A program made the translations under genes and the position numbers. The notes beneath the pieces were generated by a model that did no database searches, was not told the origin of the DNA, and worked only from the letters and a program-made list of their open reading frames with translations. A stretch of 64,000 nucleotides of DNA from Paenibacillus sp. FSL M7-0420 (GTDB lineage: Bacteria > Bacillota > Bacilli > Paenibacillales > Paenibacillaceae), in contig NZ_JBBOCJ010000001.1 of NCBI RefSeq assembly GCF_038002345.1, positions 7,068,001-7,132,000 on the forward strand, given 5' to 3'. How positions within the stretch are numbered: position 1 is the first letter of the stretch; each line of letters opens with the position of its first letter. This document shows, one piece after another, positions 26,506 to 35,924 of the stretch.

Positions 26506-26820
26506 CTACTTTTTTAGAGCGATAATCTCAGCCTCAGGCAACCCGGAAGCCTTCGCTATAATAGCTGTATCTACTCCAAGCTTAAAAAGCTCCAGAACCA
26601 TCTGATGTGACTTCCTTTTCTCACCGCGAGCTTCGCCCTCAGCAAGTGCTCCTTCAATCATGGAAGCTTCATCATGCAGAAACTTTTGTCTGTCTTCATA
26701 CAATCGGCGGGCCTCGGCATCATGACTAAGAAATTCCAACGTGTCCATTACTTTTTTCAAGACAGGATCGTTCATCGTCAGCACCTCCCAATTGGATTTA
26801 TCGACACCCTTCAAAAACAC
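26506..26820 (-). pseudogene. C-terminal remnant of an Rpn-type recombination nuclease
   Basis: About 104 codons matching only the end of Rpn/PD-(D/E)XK transposase-like proteins: FLKGVDKSNWEVL, then FLSHDAEARRLYEDRQKFLHD, a charged Gly/Glu stretch (ALAEGEARGEKRKS), and GVDTAIIAKASGLPEAEII. The N-terminal nuclease domain is missing and a stop lies just before the first residue. An internal ATG at 26775 follows GGGAGGTG and could still make an 89-residue product, so residual expression is possible. Confidence 0.7.
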
Positions 26821-27015
26821 TTAAAGTAACTTGCTCAAGTGGATTTAAAAGCATGCTAATAATATAACGTAGGATCGAATTTCTCTGTGTTACCATATCA
26901 ATAATTACGGTGAACCCTATAATAATAAACGGAAATTCTAAAAACAAAATTCATCTTGTTTTTCCATAATAATCAAATGTATACTATTGGAATAACATAA
27001 TTTGTGAGGTGCTAT

Positions 27016-28545
27016 GTGAGCGAGCTCTTTATTCCAATTGCTTATGAAGATGTAATTAACAATTTCCCCAGTAGTGAACTAGATCTTAAATTAATGGAGT
27101 TTGTAGAACCGAATGCAGATATGGAAATAGAAATTAATACATTATGCCTTGAAACAAGACACTCAGGTAAAATTGTTTTCATTCTAGGAAAACCAGGAAC
27201 CGGAAAGTCAACATTTATTCATTCTCTAAAGTGGAGACCAAATATTTCTCTAAGAACTCTTGTTTCCATAGACGCTGCTACATTGAACAATAGTTTATCA
27301 GAATTACTTGATGAAGTGAAAAATATCTCAATAGAGGCAACAGAGAAAAAAGATAAAGGACCAACAGCAATAATAATAGATTATTTAGAAGATATGCAAG
27401 GATTTGACGATGGAAATATTAAGAGCTTTTTCCGAAACTTAAACGGAGTTTTAAGAAAAAGTCCGTTATTATTAATATGGCCAGTTACCGAAAAACAAGA
27501 AGTAGATGCGATGCTAAGTTATGCTGAAAGTGTTTCGGGTACATTATTTTTAAAAGGAAAAGAAGTTTTAGACTTTACGGGTCCTCATAGTGAAAAGTTT
27601 GTTGATATTGCTAAAAGAACATTATCTGTATTGAATGCAGGAAAGGAGTTAGATGATTTTAATCTCATTCATGAAGATCTTGTTGATACTTTTGAGGAAG
27701 TTTTAAAGCTTCCTCGAATTGATATCAACTTGAGGGAGTACTATAAGTTGTTAAAGGCGCATTGGCAACAGAAATCTGGATACTTAAATAACATAAATGC
27801 AAAGATACCAAAACCTACAGAAGTATGGTTCTTGTTTGCTTATAAAAATGCTGAGGATATTGTAGCCCAGTTTTCGAGAAAAACAACAAGAATTGAGGAT
27901 GCTTGGAGTGTTATTACTGACCGGTTCTCGGAATATATAAGTAACAATAATCAGAGGAAGGTTGCATGGGATGCCCGGCGGCTACAGTTGGCGTTTTATG
28001 GTGCATTAAAAACTAGAGTAATGTACATGCCAACCAATACTTTAATATCTATTCTAGCATCATATTCAAGCAGTACTGAATTAAATAAAATGCTCGGAAC
28101 AATGGATATCCCTGTTTCTTGGAGAAAGAAATCGACGACAAAATCATCGTTAAAAAGATCCCCAATGTTTCGCCAAATTTTAGGTGAAGTCTATCCATCG
28201 GGTAAGCGAAAGGGTGGGCCTACAGGAGCGGCTTTAGAAAAGGCAGAACCCATATTCGGGAAAACTGTGAATTGGATTAGCACAGTTGGAAGTGATAAGG
28301 CATTAAACCATAGCATAAGTTTAGCCTTAGAGGATGCCGGAATAAGAAATGTTGCTTCTGAGAAACCTCATCCCTGGATTCCAAACATAATTCCTGACAT
28401 TTTTATCGATCTTCCTGATAAACAAATATGTATTGAGTTCCATTATACTAATAAAAATGAACCCTATGTTCTAGCTGACTATGTTTTAAGAAAGCTTGAT
28501 ATATATGTTGCACAATTGACAAGTTTAATAAGTTTGAAACTCTAA
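27016..28545 (+). CDS. P-loop ATPase with nuclease-like C-terminus, likely acquired
   Basis: Protein of 509 residues. Near residues 50-65 lies Walker A (LGKPGTGKST), and near 115-125 a Walker B-like IIIDYLEDM, followed by a beta-strand LLLIWPVTE. The middle is helical. The last 50 residues contain IIPDIFIDLP and ICIEFHYT, an arrangement like the PD...E-x-K core of restriction-type nucleases, though His replaces Lys. The GTG at 27016 follows GAGGTG. The gene is far more AT-rich than its neighbours and sits beside a mobile-type remnant, signs of transfer. I do not recognise a named family; a defence or DNA-processing role is inferred. Confidence 0.8.
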   Translation: MSELFIPIAYEDVINNFPSSELDLKLMEFVEPNADMEIEINTLCLETRHSGKIVFILGKPGTGKSTFIHSLKWRPNISLRTLVSIDAATLNNSLSELLDEVKNISIEATEKKDKGPTAIIIDYLEDMQGFDDGNIKSFFRNLNGVLRKSPLLLIWPVTEKQEVDAMLSYAESVSGTLFLKGKEVLDFTGPHSEKFVDIAKRTLSVLNAGKELDDFNLIHEDLVDTFEEVLKLPRIDINLREYYKLLKAHWQQKSGYLNNINAKIPKPTEVWFLFAYKNAEDIVAQFSRKTTRIEDAWSVITDRFSEYISNNNQRKVAWDARRLQLAFYGALKTRVMYMPTNTLISILASYSSSTELNKMLGTMDIPVSWRKKSTTKSSLKRSPMFRQILGEVYPSGKRKGGPTGAALEKAEPIFGKTVNWISTVGSDKALNHSISLALEDAGIRNVASEKPHPWIPNIIPDIFIDLPDKQICIEFHYTNKNEPYVLADYVLRKLDIYVAQLTSLISLKL

Positions 28546-28653
28546 GTGAATGGAATCCATTGCGGATCTTACGAGCTTTTAACTCGATCTCAAACAAATC
28601 TGTTCTCACCTCAATAGAACTGTATGTATCCAGAGAGCTTGCCAGTTAACCCT

Positions 28654-28683
28654 ATGAGACCCCCTTATCAAAGGCGGTCTCAT
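28654..28683 (+). terminator. hairpin terminator
   Basis: ATGAGACC-C-CCTT and AAGG-C-GGTCTCAT pair around a short loop, about 110 bp after the ATPase gene, followed by TTGTCGTTCTT. The rest of the 28546-28814 gap holds no gene. Confidence 0.7.
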
Positions 28684-28814
28684 TTGTCGTTCTTCTACTA
28701 TCCTTCCATTTGTTGTTGCCTAAACCTCTTTATGCAAATATGATAGATTTATATACTCCAAGATCTTACATATTCTCCACCCTATTAGCGAACATATAAG
28801 GAGGAACGGCAGCA

Positions 28815-31800
28815 ATGTTCAAGAAAAGGATCATGAAACGAAGCTTCATCTTATTTGCCATTCTGGTGTTGGTATTCTCTTCTCTTCAGCTCAGGCCCGC
28901 TCTAGCTCAGGAAGACACGGGCGGCAGGCAGGAAATAACGTACACTGGAGAGGGGTACGAGGTAATCTACACGATTTCCTCCAAGTGGGAAGGCGCCTTT
29001 AACGCAGATGTCACAATCAGGAATACGGGGTACCGGACGCTGGAGAACTGGAGTATTGGTTTTACATCCCCTTATGAGATTACGAATATCTGGAACGGAC
29101 AGGTACAGGCCTACGAGAACGGGATGTATACCATCAAGAATGCGGGCAGCAACCAGGACATTCCGGTAGGCGGCAGTGTGAATTTTGGCTTCACGGCTTC
29201 ATTTGAAGGAGAAGTGCTGCTGCCCGCAGCATTTGCGATACTGGGCGCGCAGCAGATCGTACCGGCCGGGCAATACGAAGCAAGCTTCAAGGTGACAAGT
29301 GATTGGAGCAGCGCTTTTAACGGCGAAATTGCCATTAAAAATATATCGCACTCCGCCATTGAGGATTGGACGCTGGAATTCGATTATGACGGGAAGCTGG
29401 ACCGCTTCTGGACGGCTGACATCACCAGCCATACCGGAAATCATTACGTTATACATAATGCGGGCTACAATGCCAACATTCAGCCGGGTGAGACTCTTAT
29501 CCTGGGCTTCTCCGGGAGTCCGGGGAATGTGGTAAGCGGGCCTGCAGGCTATCAGTTGACGCAGATCTCTTCAAGGCAGGAAGCTCCTGAACCGGAGGGG
29601 GTATCCGTACAGCTCGATACGTACAGCCTCCAGCTTCAGAACAGCCCGGATGGAGACTACTACTTCCTGACCTCGAAGATGGATAAGCTGACCGGAACGC
29701 TGAGCGGGACAGCAAGCGTTACGGCCCTCACTTATCAGATTGAAGACCGAAATAAAGCAGTCCTCCAGCAAGGGACGATCCCTGTAAGTGCGGCGTGGTC
29801 TGCGGAAGGAATCGGGCTTGGCATCGGATACAATCTGCTGAAGCTGCGCGCACAAGTTCAAGACGGGACTGAAGTGACCAAAGAATATATGATCGTGAAC
29901 TTCGACGAGGGCAATCTGGATAACCTCGGGATCGACCGGGAGAAGGACAGCGATAAGGACGGCATCAGCGATTACTATGAGGAGCATTATGGGCTCTCCG
30001 CTACCAGCAAGGATACCGATGGTGACGGATTAAGCGACCGGGATGAGCTGCTCGTGTTGAAGCTGAATCCGCTTGAACCGGACAGTGATAAGAATGGGAC
30101 CGCTGACGGTGATGAAGACTACGATAAGGATGGATTAACCAATCTGGAGGAGCTGCTGCTGGGCACCAGCCTCATCAGCGAGGACAGTGACGGCGACGGT
30201 CTTACGGACGGCGAAGAGGTTCATACGCACAAGACCGATCCCCTGAAGGCCGACACCGATGGCGACGGGCTCTCTGACGCCTGGGAACTCAAGATCGGTA
30301 GCGACCCGCTTGTGCCTGAGGCGAAGTTCGCAAGAACGGTGAAGGCAGAGGATGCCGGGGGCAAGGCCGTTCCAAGTGTGTTCGTTGAAGGGATCACTGC
30401 GGAGCAGGTAGACAGTTTGTCTGTCCAGCCGGTCCAAGACGGCATTCTTAATGATACAACCATTCCCGGATACATTGATCAAGGCTATAATTTCTCCATC
30501 GAGGGAAGCTTTGAGAAGGCAACGATCTCCTTTGAGTTCGATCAGAGCCTATGGAATCAGGCAGACTTTGCGCCGCGGATCTACTATTACAATGAAGAAT
30601 CACAGCTGTTCGAGGAGCTGCCGGATCAGCAGGTGGACGGGAATGTGGTCTCGGCCGGGACGGCTCATTTCTCCAGATACATTCTCCTGAATAAGACGGT
30701 CTACGACCAGGTCTGGCAGTATAAGTTCCTGTATGATGAGGGGCAGGAGCATTATGCCGGGATGGATATCGCCTTCGTCATCGATTCCTCGGGCAGTATG
30801 TCAGATAATGACCGGAACAATGTGAGAATCAGCGTCACCCGGCAGTTTGTTGATCTGCTGACGGACAGTGACCGCGGGGCTGTGGTTGATTTTGACGACT
30901 ATGCTACGGTATTATCCGGCTTCACTTCAGACAAGGCCGTGCTGAGTCAGGCTGCGGGACGGATTGATGCGTATGGCGGAACGACTCTGAGCAGCGGGAT
31001 TGCCAGTGCGCTTAGTCTGTTCGCCGCCGGCGGCAGAGCGGATGTCCTGAAGTACATTATCATGCTCACGGACGGGGAAGGCTCTTATGACACCGCTCTG
31101 ACTAAGCGGGCTGCGGATCAGGGCATCGTCATTTATACAGTGGGCCTGGGGAGCAGTATTTCGACCAGTGTGCTGACCAGCATGGCCCAGGGCACCGGCG
31201 GCAGCTATTATCATGCGAGCAATGCCAGCCAGTTGTATGGAATTTTCGATACGATTGCGGAGACTTCTGACCTGTACAAGGACACCGACAAGGATGGCAT
31301 CAGTGATTATCATGAGAAGGAGATGCAGGCCGGAAGACTGCGTGTTGGTACTGGCGGTGCGGCTATCCGATTGAATTATCTGGATGCTGACAGCGATAAC
31401 GACGGTCTTAAGGACGGGCAAGAGATCCGCATTGTCAAATCCGGCGACAAGGTCTACGCTTATTTGTACTCCAATCCCAACCTGGCCGATACGGACGGCG
31501 ACGGCTTGAACGATGCGGTGGACAGCAGAAGACTGATTCCAGATGTGGAGCAGGCCTTAATCCTTCAATCGAATCACAGGGAAGGGATTCTGAAGACCGC
31601 TGCGCAGGGAACGTCCCCTGTCTCTGACGACCTGACATTCAATGACTACACGTATAGTGAATTAATCAAGCTGGGCCCGGTATTCTCGGTGGCCAGGATT
31701 ACGCCCGAGTCCATGATCTGGGGCGAGATGGCCGTTCTGTTCGCTGTCGGTAAGATAGGTGCAACAGATGATATGAAGTTCGTTCTTGGCGATCTGATCT

Positions 31801-32366
31801 CAACCTTCAAATACAGCAAAACCATAACCGAGGGAACATCGGTAGCCCTTGGCGATACCTTCGATACCAGCAAATACATCAAGTATCATAACAGCCAGCT
31901 GGGCAACGCCGTTATTACTGACTCCAGCACCCAGAACTATGTAGAGCTCATCAAGAATTATGTTGTGCAGGAGCTGCGCAGTAATAACGGTGATCTGTCC
32001 AGGCTGAAATTTGACCCGAACAGCAGCCGGAATCTTGTGAATAATTATGTGAATCAATTTCCGACGAGCCCGTATCCGGTATTTACGGAGAAGAGCAATC
32101 TGGCGTTATCGCTCGCCATTCATGCCTTCCATGGTCAAAATATTACCATTAAGGACTTCAAGAACATCGGGGGGCAATTCAGCGGGAAGCTGGTATTCCA
32201 TTTCTACGATCATTTCGGCCTGGATGCCGATGATGAGATCAATAATCCGGGATTTGTGGACTGGTTCACCCTGCAGCACTACGAACGGTTCAATGGCAAA
32301 TATGTGCCGTTCATTACAACAATTGATTGCGAGCTGGAGTTCAGCGGCTCCGTAAAAACATTCTAA
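28815..32366 (+). CDS. giant secreted protein: two CBM2-like modules, calcium repeats, VWA domain
   Basis: Secreted protein of 1183 residues. Signal peptide to about residue 31 (ALAQ). Two CBM2-like carbohydrate-binding modules near 38-140 and 150-255, each with W-x-GAF-N and conserved Trp residues. An Ig-like segment follows. Acidic thrombospondin-type-3 calcium repeats (DTDGDGLSD pattern) occur near 373-500 and again near 822-900. Between them is a VWA domain with a complete MIDAS site (DSSGS at about 657, GGTTLSSG, LTDGEG). No LPxTG or membrane anchor is seen. It probably binds a polysaccharide surface and another protein. AAGGAGG precedes the ATG. The last 280 residues match nothing I know. 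Confidence 0.88.
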   Translation: MFKKRIMKRSFILFAILVLVFSSLQLRPALAQEDTGGRQEITYTGEGYEVIYTISSKWEGAFNADVTIRNTGYRTLENWSIGFTSPYEITNIWNGQVQAYENGMYTIKNAGSNQDIPVGGSVNFGFTASFEGEVLLPAAFAILGAQQIVPAGQYEASFKVTSDWSSAFNGEIAIKNISHSAIEDWTLEFDYDGKLDRFWTADITSHTGNHYVIHNAGYNANIQPGETLILGFSGSPGNVVSGPAGYQLTQISSRQEAPEPEGVSVQLDTYSLQLQNSPDGDYYFLTSKMDKLTGTLSGTASVTALTYQIEDRNKAVLQQGTIPVSAAWSAEGIGLGIGYNLLKLRAQVQDGTEVTKEYMIVNFDEGNLDNLGIDREKDSDKDGISDYYEEHYGLSATSKDTDGDGLSDRDELLVLKLNPLEPDSDKNGTADGDEDYDKDGLTNLEELLLGTSLISEDSDGDGLTDGEEVHTHKTDPLKADTDGDGLSDAWELKIGSDPLVPEAKFARTVKAEDAGGKAVPSVFVEGITAEQVDSLSVQPVQDGILNDTTIPGYIDQGYNFSIEGSFEKATISFEFDQSLWNQADFAPRIYYYNEESQLFEELPDQQVDGNVVSAGTAHFSRYILLNKTVYDQVWQYKFLYDEGQEHYAGMDIAFVIDSSGSMSDNDRNNVRISVTRQFVDLLTDSDRGAVVDFDDYATVLSGFTSDKAVLSQAAGRIDAYGGTTLSSGIASALSLFAAGGRADVLKYIIMLTDGEGSYDTALTKRAADQGIVIYTVGLGSSISTSVLTSMAQGTGGSYYHASNASQLYGIFDTIAETSDLYKDTDKDGISDYHEKEMQAGRLRVGTGGAAIRLNYLDADSDNDGLKDGQEIRIVKSGDKVYAYLYSNPNLADTDGDGLNDAVDSRRLIPDVEQALILQSNHREGILKTAAQGTSPVSDDLTFNDYTYSELIKLGPVFSVARITPESMIWGEMAVLFAVGKIGATDDMKFVLGDLISTFKYSKTITEGTSVALGDTFDTSKYIKYHNSQLGNAVITDSSTQNYVELIKNYVVQELRSNNGDLSRLKFDPNSSRNLVNNYVNQFPTSPYPVFTEKSNLALSLAIHAFHGQNITIKDFKNIGGQFSGKLVFHFYDHFGLDADDEINNPGFVDWFTLQHYERFNGKYVPFITTIDCELEFSGSVKTF

Positions 32367-32387
32367 ATAAGTAGGCAGGTGAAATGA

Positions 32388-32891
32388 TTGAGCCGCAGGA
32401 CACGAATCTTCATTGGCATGACCCTCATACTGTTGCTTGCAGCAGCAGGCTTCATCATCCGTTATGATCCCTCCGGGGCGAAATACGGACTATTCCATGA
32501 GCATAGCGGGCAGTTTGAGGCCGTGAAGTCGGAGACCCTGCTGCTGATGGACAGCCTGGATGAACGAAGTGATATCGGGAATACCTTCATCTACTCCAAT
32601 AATGGTAATACCACCTCTCCGTTTCATGACAGTGTGAATACAGAAATGCAAGACAAGATCGGACAGATCGCTGCATGGTCCGGAGACAGCCTGGACTTCG
32701 TGCGCTACAGCAGGCAGGACGGGAAGCCGCTCCTCCGGTTCGTATTCGACTGGGAACGGGAGCATGGCCCCACCTATCATATCGTGTATTGCGCAAGTCA
32801 GAGCATGGTGGAGCAGGCCTATGCCGCAGAGCCGGTTAAGTATAAGCTGACTCCGCTGGCCGACGGCTGGTACGGAATCGAGATAGAATAG
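32388..32891 (+). CDS. hypothetical membrane-anchored protein
   Basis: Protein of 167 residues with one N-terminal helix (IFIGMTLILLLAAAGFII) and an extracellular remainder without recognised motifs. A TTG start at 32388 follows AGGTG. It lies 21 bp after the giant VWA protein gene, so it is probably cotranscribed and may help its secretion or anchoring (inference). Confidence 0.75.
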   Translation: MSRRTRIFIGMTLILLLAAAGFIIRYDPSGAKYGLFHEHSGQFEAVKSETLLLMDSLDERSDIGNTFIYSNNGNTTSPFHDSVNTEMQDKIGQIAAWSGDSLDFVRYSRQDGKPLLRFVFDWEREHGPTYHIVYCASQSMVEQAYAAEPVKYKLTPLADGWYGIEIE

Positions 32892-32958
32892 GTACCGTCC
32901 TAACAGGTGAAGGATGCTGGTGCTTTTCTCGTCGTCCGCTTGTAAGGAGCAGGATTGT

Positions 32959-33126
32959 TGCACTTTTTGCAGGATTCCTTTCAAAAAGATACTGGCTGGA
33001 GTACAATGTTGCATTATTTGCACAAATTTCGAAATTTAGAGCGAGTTAGCGCTGGATTTGTTGCATTTCGTGCAGGATTTCAGGCATATACCGCTTCTAT
33101 GAGGTAGCATTGTTGCACTTTCTGCA
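32959..33126. repeat. hairpin repeat array 3, 51-52 bp period
   Basis: Four copies of TGCA-N5-TGCA with T-rich centres begin at 32959, 33010, 33062 and 33114, spaced 51, 52 and 52 bp. Shared context is TGTTGCA...TGCAGGATTTC; the sequence between copies is diverged. It fills most of the 32892-33293 gap between convergent genes; no coding frame is credible here. Confidence 0.75.
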
Positions 33127-33216
33127 GGATTTCTCTATAACTGTTACTTGCTGTGGAGCATGGGGTCCTTCTCTCAGCGCAGCAGTACCCATCGATATTC
33201 GGTTTTCGCATACATT

Positions 33217-33269
33217 AAAGAAGGGGTGTCCCACACCATGCAAATGGCTGAGACACCCCTTTCTTTTTT
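33217..33269. terminator. bidirectional terminator
   Basis: AAAGAAGGGGTGTC pairs with GACACCCCTTTCTTT, with a T-run on the plus strand. It lies between the convergent genes ending at 32891 and 33294. Confidence 0.88.
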
Positions 33270-33293
33270 GAACAAACCGGTTGCCCGCTCTGC

Positions 33294-35405
33294 TCACACC
33301 ACATATTCGGCCATAATCTGCTCAATGTGGAATGGAGTCACTCCCTGATCCACCGAGAATACGGTATCGGCCTGCTGCGGTGACGCGGCCAGTTCGCCGC
33401 GGGCCTTGGCGTGAAGCGTGAACAGTTCATACAGATCGGGCTTTCGGAGCGAGGTCATCGCCTTGCCGATGATTACCATCCCCTTCTGGTTCCCCTCCAC
33501 GTTATTCACATGGAACGGATTTCTGGTCAGGGACAGGTCTGTCCAGATCACGGTCCGCTCCACCAGATCGAGTATCACAGGAATGGCGATTTGGGTATCC
33601 GCCGTGACATCAATCTTGTTCGACACTGTGGCTGACTCATAGATTTCACCAGACCCTGGCTTCTTCCGCATCATCCATCCCGTGAAGCACTCCGGCAGAT
33701 TGCAGTACGGCTGTCCAGTGAAAGAATGGAGGGTAGCCACCACATACCTTCCGCCATACTCAACAATAGAAGGAATATGCAGATCAATGAACTCACTGGC
33801 CCCGTAGGGCGCCGTTACAATATCCCCGCTATGGGCTGCATGATATTGTGCCGAGCGCAGATTGGTATAAGAGATATGCTCTACGTACTTCCAGTTCTGA
33901 TCATACATCACGGCGGACAGGTCAATATCTACGCGGCCTGTGGATGTACCGTCCACCTTCCCTTCCTTCCACCAGCAGAAGAAGCGGATCGTGTTCCCTT
34001 CGGCCATCGGAATCCGGCTTCCCCGTACCAGAGTATGCAGCGCTTTACTGGCCGATCTCTGGGAGAACGGCACAAGATAGTTCTTCAGGCGCTCATCCAC
34101 ATATACCTTTCCCAAGGAAGGCCGGACAGCAAACCGTGCCACCAGTGTCTGCTCGCAGAGATCCACAATATCCCGCCAGGCTTCTTCACTGATCTCTGGC
34201 AGGGTGTTAGGGATGGCCCAGGCTTTGGCGACATTTCCCTTGGGGAAAAACACCCTCAGCTCCGGCAGCTCTCGCTGGCGCTCAAAGTAGTTCTTCACCT
34301 GTAGCAGCACCGGGGTCGATACCTGATCGGCCACTTCGCCAAAGGCCATCACGACATACTCAGGCTCCCGGGTCATCCGCAGCAGCTTCGCCAATCTTCG
34401 TGCGAATTCACCCGGACGCTTCGCCAGCAGATCCAGCGCCGTCCACATCTGGTGATACTGAAGGGCCAGCTCCACACTTCCGTTAAAGGTCGTGAAGGCT
34501 TTTTTGTTGCGCAGGATATCAAAAGCTTCCTCACAGCGCTTATACCGCTGCTTGTATTCAGATGGATGCAGGATCTCGCCGAGACGAATCCAGCGCTCCC
34601 TGTACCTAAGCATATCCTCCGTGATCGGCTGACACCGCTCCAAGAGCCCCAGCAGCAGCCGGCGTTCACTACGCTTGAACTTGCGGAAACGGGTGGGCAA
34701 GGCCAGACTAACATCGCCCCCCGACCAGGCCACCGCCAGCCGCAGCACATCGGTTGCCGTCTTGAAGTAAGGGCTTATTCTCGCCACATCCGCCTTACCA
34801 TGCTTAAGCAGCGACGCCGCCACATAACCGGCATTCTCCTTGAACGGGATCTCCTGCGGCAGGAGTTCATCCAGCTCTTCGTTGGCTGTATTCGCAATCA
34901 CAGCATCGATATCCTTCTGATCCTCTGCCGAGATCGAGCCTCTGGCCTCCATCAGCTGGCGGATTAGGGTCCGGAACTCCGTGATGCTGCCCAGGTCAAT
35001 GACCTTCAGCGTGACTTTCTCCTGAAGCGGTTCTCTCTGCACAGGCTCAGCACCCGGCACTTCCCAAGTGTAGTAATGGAACATCGCATTGAAATACAGC
35101 TCCGCTTCGTCCTCCTGCATGACCTGCTCCGGGAACCCCGGATACATCGGTGCATAATGCACATGCGCGCCAACCATCCGTCTTATATCTGCAATCAGCG
35201 GATAGTACAGCTGCTCGAAGGCCTCGCGGGGCAGCCTCTGGACCGCCCGGAACAAGGCAGGCGACAGGGTATACCCGAGCCCCTGCAGATTGCGGAGAGC
35301 TGCGGCCAAGTACCCCTTCGGGAGCTGTTTCGTGTCAGCAGCGTCAGGTGTGTGTTTCAGCATCATTTTGCCTGCTCTACGCAGGTAAATTCGGTTTATT
35401 TTCAT
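33294..35405 (-). CDS. large protein with TerD-like C-terminal region
   Basis: Cytoplasmic protein of about 703 residues without membrane segments. The region near 480-620 has TerD-type features: GRVDIDLSAVMYDQNW, a HSGDIVTAPYGASEFIDL block, and a later IVWTDLSL. TerD domains bind calcium and occur in tellurium/stress operons; here no other ter gene is nearby. The long N-terminal part is helical and resembles the MXAN_6230/SCO0854 group, but I see no RING motif. The start is uncertain: ATG 35405 has no strong site; ATG 35366 follows GAGCAGG. It is transcribed alone and converges with the VWA pair. Confidence 0.7.
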   Translation of the reverse strand: MKINRIYLRRAGKMMLKHTPDAADTKQLPKGYLAAALRNLQGLGYTLSPALFRAVQRLPREAFEQLYYPLIADIRRMVGAHVHYAPMYPGFPEQVMQEDEAELYFNAMFHYYTWEVPGAEPVQREPLQEKVTLKVIDLGSITEFRTLIRQLMEARGSISAEDQKDIDAVIANTANEELDELLPQEIPFKENAGYVAASLLKHGKADVARISPYFKTATDVLRLAVAWSGGDVSLALPTRFRKFKRSERRLLLGLLERCQPITEDMLRYRERWIRLGEILHPSEYKQRYKRCEEAFDILRNKKAFTTFNGSVELALQYHQMWTALDLLAKRPGEFARRLAKLLRMTREPEYVVMAFGEVADQVSTPVLLQVKNYFERQRELPELRVFFPKGNVAKAWAIPNTLPEISEEAWRDIVDLCEQTLVARFAVRPSLGKVYVDERLKNYLVPFSQRSASKALHTLVRGSRIPMAEGNTIRFFCWWKEGKVDGTSTGRVDIDLSAVMYDQNWKYVEHISYTNLRSAQYHAAHSGDIVTAPYGASEFIDLHIPSIVEYGGRYVVATLHSFTGQPYCNLPECFTGWMMRKKPGSGEIYESATVSNKIDVTADTQIAIPVILDLVERTVIWTDLSLTRNPFHVNNVEGNQKGMVIIGKAMTSLRKPDLYELFTLHAKARGELAASPQQADTVFSVDQGVTPFHIEQIMAEYVV

Positions 35406-35924
35406 AGTAAAAGTGTCCAGGATAGCCGTATCCCTACTCGGTTTCAGTCCATGGGTAGAAGGAAGGAATACAATAGCCTGGACGCCTCCTCTCTGGATAA
35501 GCATCCTTCAGGAGAGCTGCGGCTCTAATTCATCCAATTGAGTAGAAGGAAGAACCGCAATAGCCTGAATATCTCCCGGCGCACTTGCCGCCGTTTGATG
35601 AATCCATCATCGCATACGCTTCTGCAGGCCAACAGGGCGGAAGTATTACGACAGAGGGAAATTTTAACTTATTTTGCCGCCCCGCACCTTATCGCACCCT
35701 GTATTTTAGTTTTTGTTGAGGATATGTTATCATTCTTACGTAAGTTAAATTTTAAATGTCTAGGAGGGATACCTGATGAAAAAGAGATCTATTCAATATT
35801 TGTCTGCTGGAATCGGGTATTCGACTGCTGTTTTTTTCTAGAATTCATGTGGACGGGATAGGTCTGTCCAATATGAAGTAATACTATGAAAAAACAACCC
35901 ATTTAAAAAGGAGACTTATAAGCA
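35406..35924. other. 519-bp gap with small duplication
   Basis: Contains a short imperfect duplication (GTAGAAGGAAG at 35455 and 35542, each followed after a few bases by CAATAGCCTG), 87 bp apart, and the 21-codon frame annotated separately. Longer open frames in this stretch lack ribosome binding sites and family resemblance. Confidence 0.5.
35776..35841 (+). CDS. possible 21-residue peptide or truncated gene start
   Basis: ATG at 35776 preceded by AGGAGGG; encodes MKKRSIQYLSAGIGYSTAVF plus one Phe, then TAG. The basic start and hydrophobic run look like the first residues of a small MltG-like membrane-anchored Firmicutes protein, cut short. It could also be a leader for the RidA gene 83 bp downstream. 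Low certainty. Confidence 0.3.
   Translation: MKKRSIQYLSAGIGYSTAVFF

Noticed and set aside
28815..32366. Dockerin domain of a cellulosome protein
   Set aside because: The DxDxDG repeats are thrombospondin-type-3-like and lack the paired dockerin segment arrangement.
35538..35861. 107-codon frame upstream of RidA gene
   Set aside because: No ribosome binding site and no recognisable sequence; the strong site in this stretch serves a different frame at 35776.
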